Shown: positions 61,569 to 64,000 of the stretch, one piece after another
Numbering within the stretch: the stretch's first letter is position 1
Layout of the letters: each line of letters starts with the position of its first letter
Source: Pelagibius sp048268885
Lineage (GTDB): Bacteria; Pseudomonadota; Alphaproteobacteria; Kiloniellales; Kiloniellaceae
DNA length: 64,000 nt
Direction of reading: 5' to 3'
Assembly: GCA_048268885.1 (NCBI GenBank)
Contig: JBLWUP010000011.1
Coordinates: 73,769 to 137,768 of the forward strand
Translations under genes and position numbers: made by a program
Notes under the pieces: generated by a model
Seen by the model: only the letters and a program-made list of their open reading frames with translations
What the model was told of the DNA's origin: nothing
The model's database searches: none

Positions 61569-62223
61569 TCGATCCCACCGTTTTGGTTGAGGGTTGGCTC
61601 CTGATTCATCGCATTGTCTAATCATTATGATGATTATGATAATCACTTCACGGAGGAAATAAGGCAAGAGGTTTTTCGCCAGGAGCGTAGGATAGGCGGC
61701 TTTCGTTCCCTCTGCCTTTCCGGACCCGATGCCGCGGCACGCGGCGATCTTTCGGATGGAAATCCCCTTTAAATCAAAGAGATGGTTCCTCTCGCGAGGG
61801 CGCCTGGAGGGCTTGCCCCGGCGTGACATCGCAATGCCGCCATCAATCTAAAGTATGAGGTGAGGCGTTTGCATCAACCTTCGGCGGCAAATGTCTTATG
61901 ACATTTTGTTCACATCACCTGGAGGGCCGGGGGCACGACGCCTTAAGGGGCTCTCCGGGTTATTGCCGCTTTAGGTGAATTAGATGGCGCGCGGTGGCTC
62001 GGTTTCCAGGGGCAAATAAGAGGCGGCTGGCGAGCTGCCGGCGCATTTATTTTACTTAACGCGACAACCGAGGTCGCCTGCGCGCGGGACAGAGGCTTTG
62101 CCGCCCGGCTGACTGGCCCGGCTGATTGGCCCTTCTGGCGGAGGCGAAAGTTTCCTGGGAGGGCTTCCGGGAAATTTCCCGGGAAGATTTCTTCGACCGG
62201 GGGCCCGGCAGGACAAGGACGGC
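61569..62223. other. Long regulatory gap between XRE and nitrilase-family genes
   Basis: About 650 bp without a convincing gene. Contains repeated ATTATGAT/CATTATGAT motifs (61618-61645), an A/T-rich patch near 61890-61915, and the palindrome GGGAAATTTCCC (62169-62180) extended to CTTCCGGGAAATTTCCCGGGAAG, 43 bp before the nitrilase-family start. Confidence 0.6.
62169..62180. promoter_or_regulatory. Perfect palindrome upstream of the nitrilase-family gene
   Basis: GGGAAATTTCCC, flanked by CTTCC on the left and GGGAAG on the right so that a near-perfect longer dyad is formed. A candidate operator; no cognate regulator identified. Confidence 0.4.
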
Positions 62224-63132
62224 ATGGGAAAGGGAAGCGTTTTGGATCAGACCACGCAGGCGTCGCGCAAGCTGAAGCTCGCCGTCGCGCAGATCGAGGC
62301 CGGTCATGGCGAGGTGGCGGCGAACCTGCAGAAGCATCTCGACGTGATCGACGCCGCCCGGGCGGGCGGCGCGGAGGCGCTGCTGTTTCCGGAACTCTCC
62401 CTGACCGGCTACTGCGTCGGCGAGCGCAGCCTGGAGCTGGCCATCACGCGCGATCACGAGTTCATTCAACGTCTGACCGAGGCGTCGGGCGATATGTGGA
62501 CGGTCTTCGGCTTCATCGAAGAAGGCGTCGCCGCGCAGATTCACAACTCCCTGGCGGTGCTGCACAACGGCGGCATCTCCTTTCTGCACCGCAAGCTCAA
62601 CCTCGCCACCTTCGGCAAGCTGGAGGAGGGCAAGCACTTCGCCGAAGGCCGCTTTTTGGAGACCTTCAACCTCGGGCCGCGCTGGCGGGCGGGCGCCCTG
62701 ATCTGCGCCGACTGCTGGAACCCGGCCCTGGTCCACTTGGCGGCGGTGCAGGGCGCGACCCTGCTGCTGCTGCCGGTGGCCTCGGCGCTGGACGCGGTGG
62801 GCGGCGAGTTCTCCAATCCGCTCGGCTGGCAGCGGGTGCTGGACTTCTACGCCATGGTCTACGGCATGCCGCTGGCCATGGCGAACTTCGCCGGCGACCA
62901 GGACGGCGCCCGGTTCTGGGGCGGCAGCCGCATCATCGACCCCTACGGCAACTGCCTGGCCCAGGCCGGCGACCAGGAGGAGCTGATCTTCGCCGAGCTG
63001 GATTTCCAGGCGGTGCTGACGGCGCGCTACCACCTGCCGACGCTGCGCGATTCCAACCTCGACCTCGTCTACCGCGAACTGGGCCGCCTGACCTGGCAGG
63101 TCGGGGTACCGCCGGAAAGTCGCCGGGTTTAG
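62224..63132 (+). CDS. Nitrilase-superfamily carbon-nitrogen hydrolase
   Basis: 302 residues. Complete Glu-Lys-Cys triad: Glu57 (FPELSLTGY), Lys124 (HRKLNLATF) and Cys164 (CADCWNP). The superfamily hydrolyses nitriles, amides or carbamoyl groups; the CADCW variant is nearest to the amidase/N-carbamoylase-like branches. ATG 62224 has AAGGAC upstream. Monocistronic or with the methyltransferase 53 bp downstream. Confidence 0.87.
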   Translation: MGKGSVLDQTTQASRKLKLAVAQIEAGHGEVAANLQKHLDVIDAARAGGAEALLFPELSLTGYCVGERSLELAITRDHEFIQRLTEASGDMWTVFGFIEEGVAAQIHNSLAVLHNGGISFLHRKLNLATFGKLEEGKHFAEGRFLETFNLGPRWRAGALICADCWNPALVHLAAVQGATLLLLPVASALDAVGGEFSNPLGWQRVLDFYAMVYGMPLAMANFAGDQDGARFWGGSRIIDPYGNCLAQAGDQEELIFAELDFQAVLTARYHLPTLRDSNLDLVYRELGRLTWQVGVPPESRRV

Positions 63133-63185
63133 GTCCTGGCTGCCGGCCGATGCCGCTTGCCGGGACGCTATGGTAGCCTGCCGCG

Positions 63186-63962
63186 ATGTTGCTGCATCTT
63201 GATCGCCAGGTAAAAACCATCGCCGCGGAAGGGCTTTCCGCGGCGGAGGTCTATCGCCGCGAGGACCTGCACCGGCGGGCGCTGACCCGGCCGATGGCGC
63301 CGGGCCTGCTGCATTGCCCGGTCTGCGGCCACAGCGCCGCGGCCTTCCTGCCGTTCGGCCTGGGCGGGCGGCGTAACGCCCTTTGCCCGGCCTGCGGCTC
63401 GCTGGAGCGCCACCGCTTCCTCTGGCTCTATCTGACGCGCTTCACGCGCCTGCTGCACGGCGTCGCCAAGGTTTTGCACACGGCGCCGGAGCCCTGCCTG
63501 GAGCCGCGCCTGCGCGCCCGGCCCAACCTGCGTTACCGCAGCCTGGATCTCTTCGATCCGGCGGCCGACGTGCAGGCCGATCTCTGTGACCTGCCCTGCG
63601 CCGACGGGGAAGTCGACCTTCTTCTCAGCAGCCATGTCCTGGAGCATCTGCCCGACGACGGCCCGGCGCTGGGCGAATTGGCGCGGGTGCTGCGCCGGGG
63701 CGGCCGCGCGGTCATCATGGTGCCCTACGATCCCGATCTGCCGGTGACGGAGGAGGGCGGCCACGTCACCCCGCCGCGCGAGCGCATGGCCCGCTACGGC
63801 CCCCCCTACCCCTACCGCAACTACGGCGCGGACCTGCTGGCACGCCTGGCGGCCGCCGGCTTCGCGGTGACGCCGGTCCGGGTGCCGCGACTGCTGCGCC
63901 CGCCCCCCCGCCGCTATTTCCGCCTCAACGACAACTTCCTCTTCGACTGCCGGCGGCTGTGA
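63186..63962 (+). CDS. SAM-dependent methyltransferase with zinc ribbon
   Basis: 258 residues. CPVCGHS and CPACGSLERHR form a zinc ribbon at about residues 44-72, then a class I methyltransferase domain: LEPRLRARPNLRYRSLDLFD (acidic loop), DLPCADGEVDLLLSSHVLEHLPDD (motif IV/post-motif) and GRAVIMVPYDP. Glycine-rich motif I is replaced by KVLHTAPEPCLEP, as in the type 11 subgroup whose members carry such an N-terminal CxxC module. The substrate is unknown. Complete, ending 38 bp before the window edge. Confidence 0.85.
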   Translation: MLLHLDRQVKTIAAEGLSAAEVYRREDLHRRALTRPMAPGLLHCPVCGHSAAAFLPFGLGGRRNALCPACGSLERHRFLWLYLTRFTRLLHGVAKVLHTAPEPCLEPRLRARPNLRYRSLDLFDPAADVQADLCDLPCADGEVDLLLSSHVLEHLPDDGPALGELARVLRRGGRAVIMVPYDPDLPVTEEGGHVTPPRERMARYGPPYPYRNYGADLLARLAAAGFAVTPVRVPRLLRPPPRRYFRLNDNFLFDCRRL

Positions 63963-64000
63963 CGGTGGCGCGGCGGATCCCTTCATTTCCCTGCGGACAT

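Overview
The window is GC-rich DNA, almost certainly from an alphaproteobacterium. Three things suggest this: DctPQM-type TRAP transporters, soluble PAS/HisKA sensor kinases, and intergenic repeat families (CCTCAGSATGAGG; TTGGGCTTGACCCGAGCATCC) that I remember from alphaproteobacterial genomes. A Rhodospirillales/Kiloniellales-type organism is my guess; no rRNA or marker gene settles it. Genes are densely packed on both strands, mostly metabolic, transport and signalling genes, with no phage, integrase or CRISPR.

Layout. 1-0.6 kb: 3' end of a tRNA-Ser, its terminator, a 16-bp copy of the tRNA 3' end and a truncated LysE exporter. 0.7-11.4 kb: sensor kinase, lipoprotein, small VOC/YbaK/CmcJ-type enzymes, subtilase, RND pump, GNAT. 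11.4-19.5 kb: a LacI-controlled regulon (TRAP transporter, histidinol-dehydrogenase-like enzyme, SDR, zinc alcohol dehydrogenase) that resembles dihydroxypropanesulfonate (DHPS) catabolism. 19.5-26.4 kb: SDR, glutathione peroxidase, TetR with a divergent NTF2-like gene, a HugZ-like protein and a second TRAP operon. 26.8-30.3 kb: ExbB-ExbD-ExbD-TonB operon. 30.3-35.7 kb: second sensor kinase, acyltransferase, a small independent transcription unit, and an RtcB-RlaP RNA repair pair. 35.8-42.0 kb: the most unusual region, a papain-like protease fused to an alpha/beta hydrolase, followed by a separately promoted operon of two DUF2589 proteins, a zinc ribbon and two unknown proteins. 42.1-52.7 kb: HxlR regulator, acyl-CoA-dehydrogenase-like enzyme, AGE epimerase, M20 peptidase and a complete peptide ABC importer. 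52.7-64 kb: small conserved proteins, FAD and GMC oxidoreductases, FemAB-like transferase, XRE regulator, nitrilase-family enzyme and a zinc-ribbon methyltransferase.

Two genome-scale themes stand out. First, a 141-bp double-hairpin element bounded by CTAG occurs three times; one copy has a compensatory stem change and one has an inverted loop, and in two copies the terminal CTAG supplies the TAG stop codon of the neighbouring gene. Second, short tandem duplications (12-18 bp units) sit at or just beside stop codons at seven loci and also produce Gly-Ser stretches inside two adjacent proteins. Functions are assigned from motifs and family memory only; no database search was possible.
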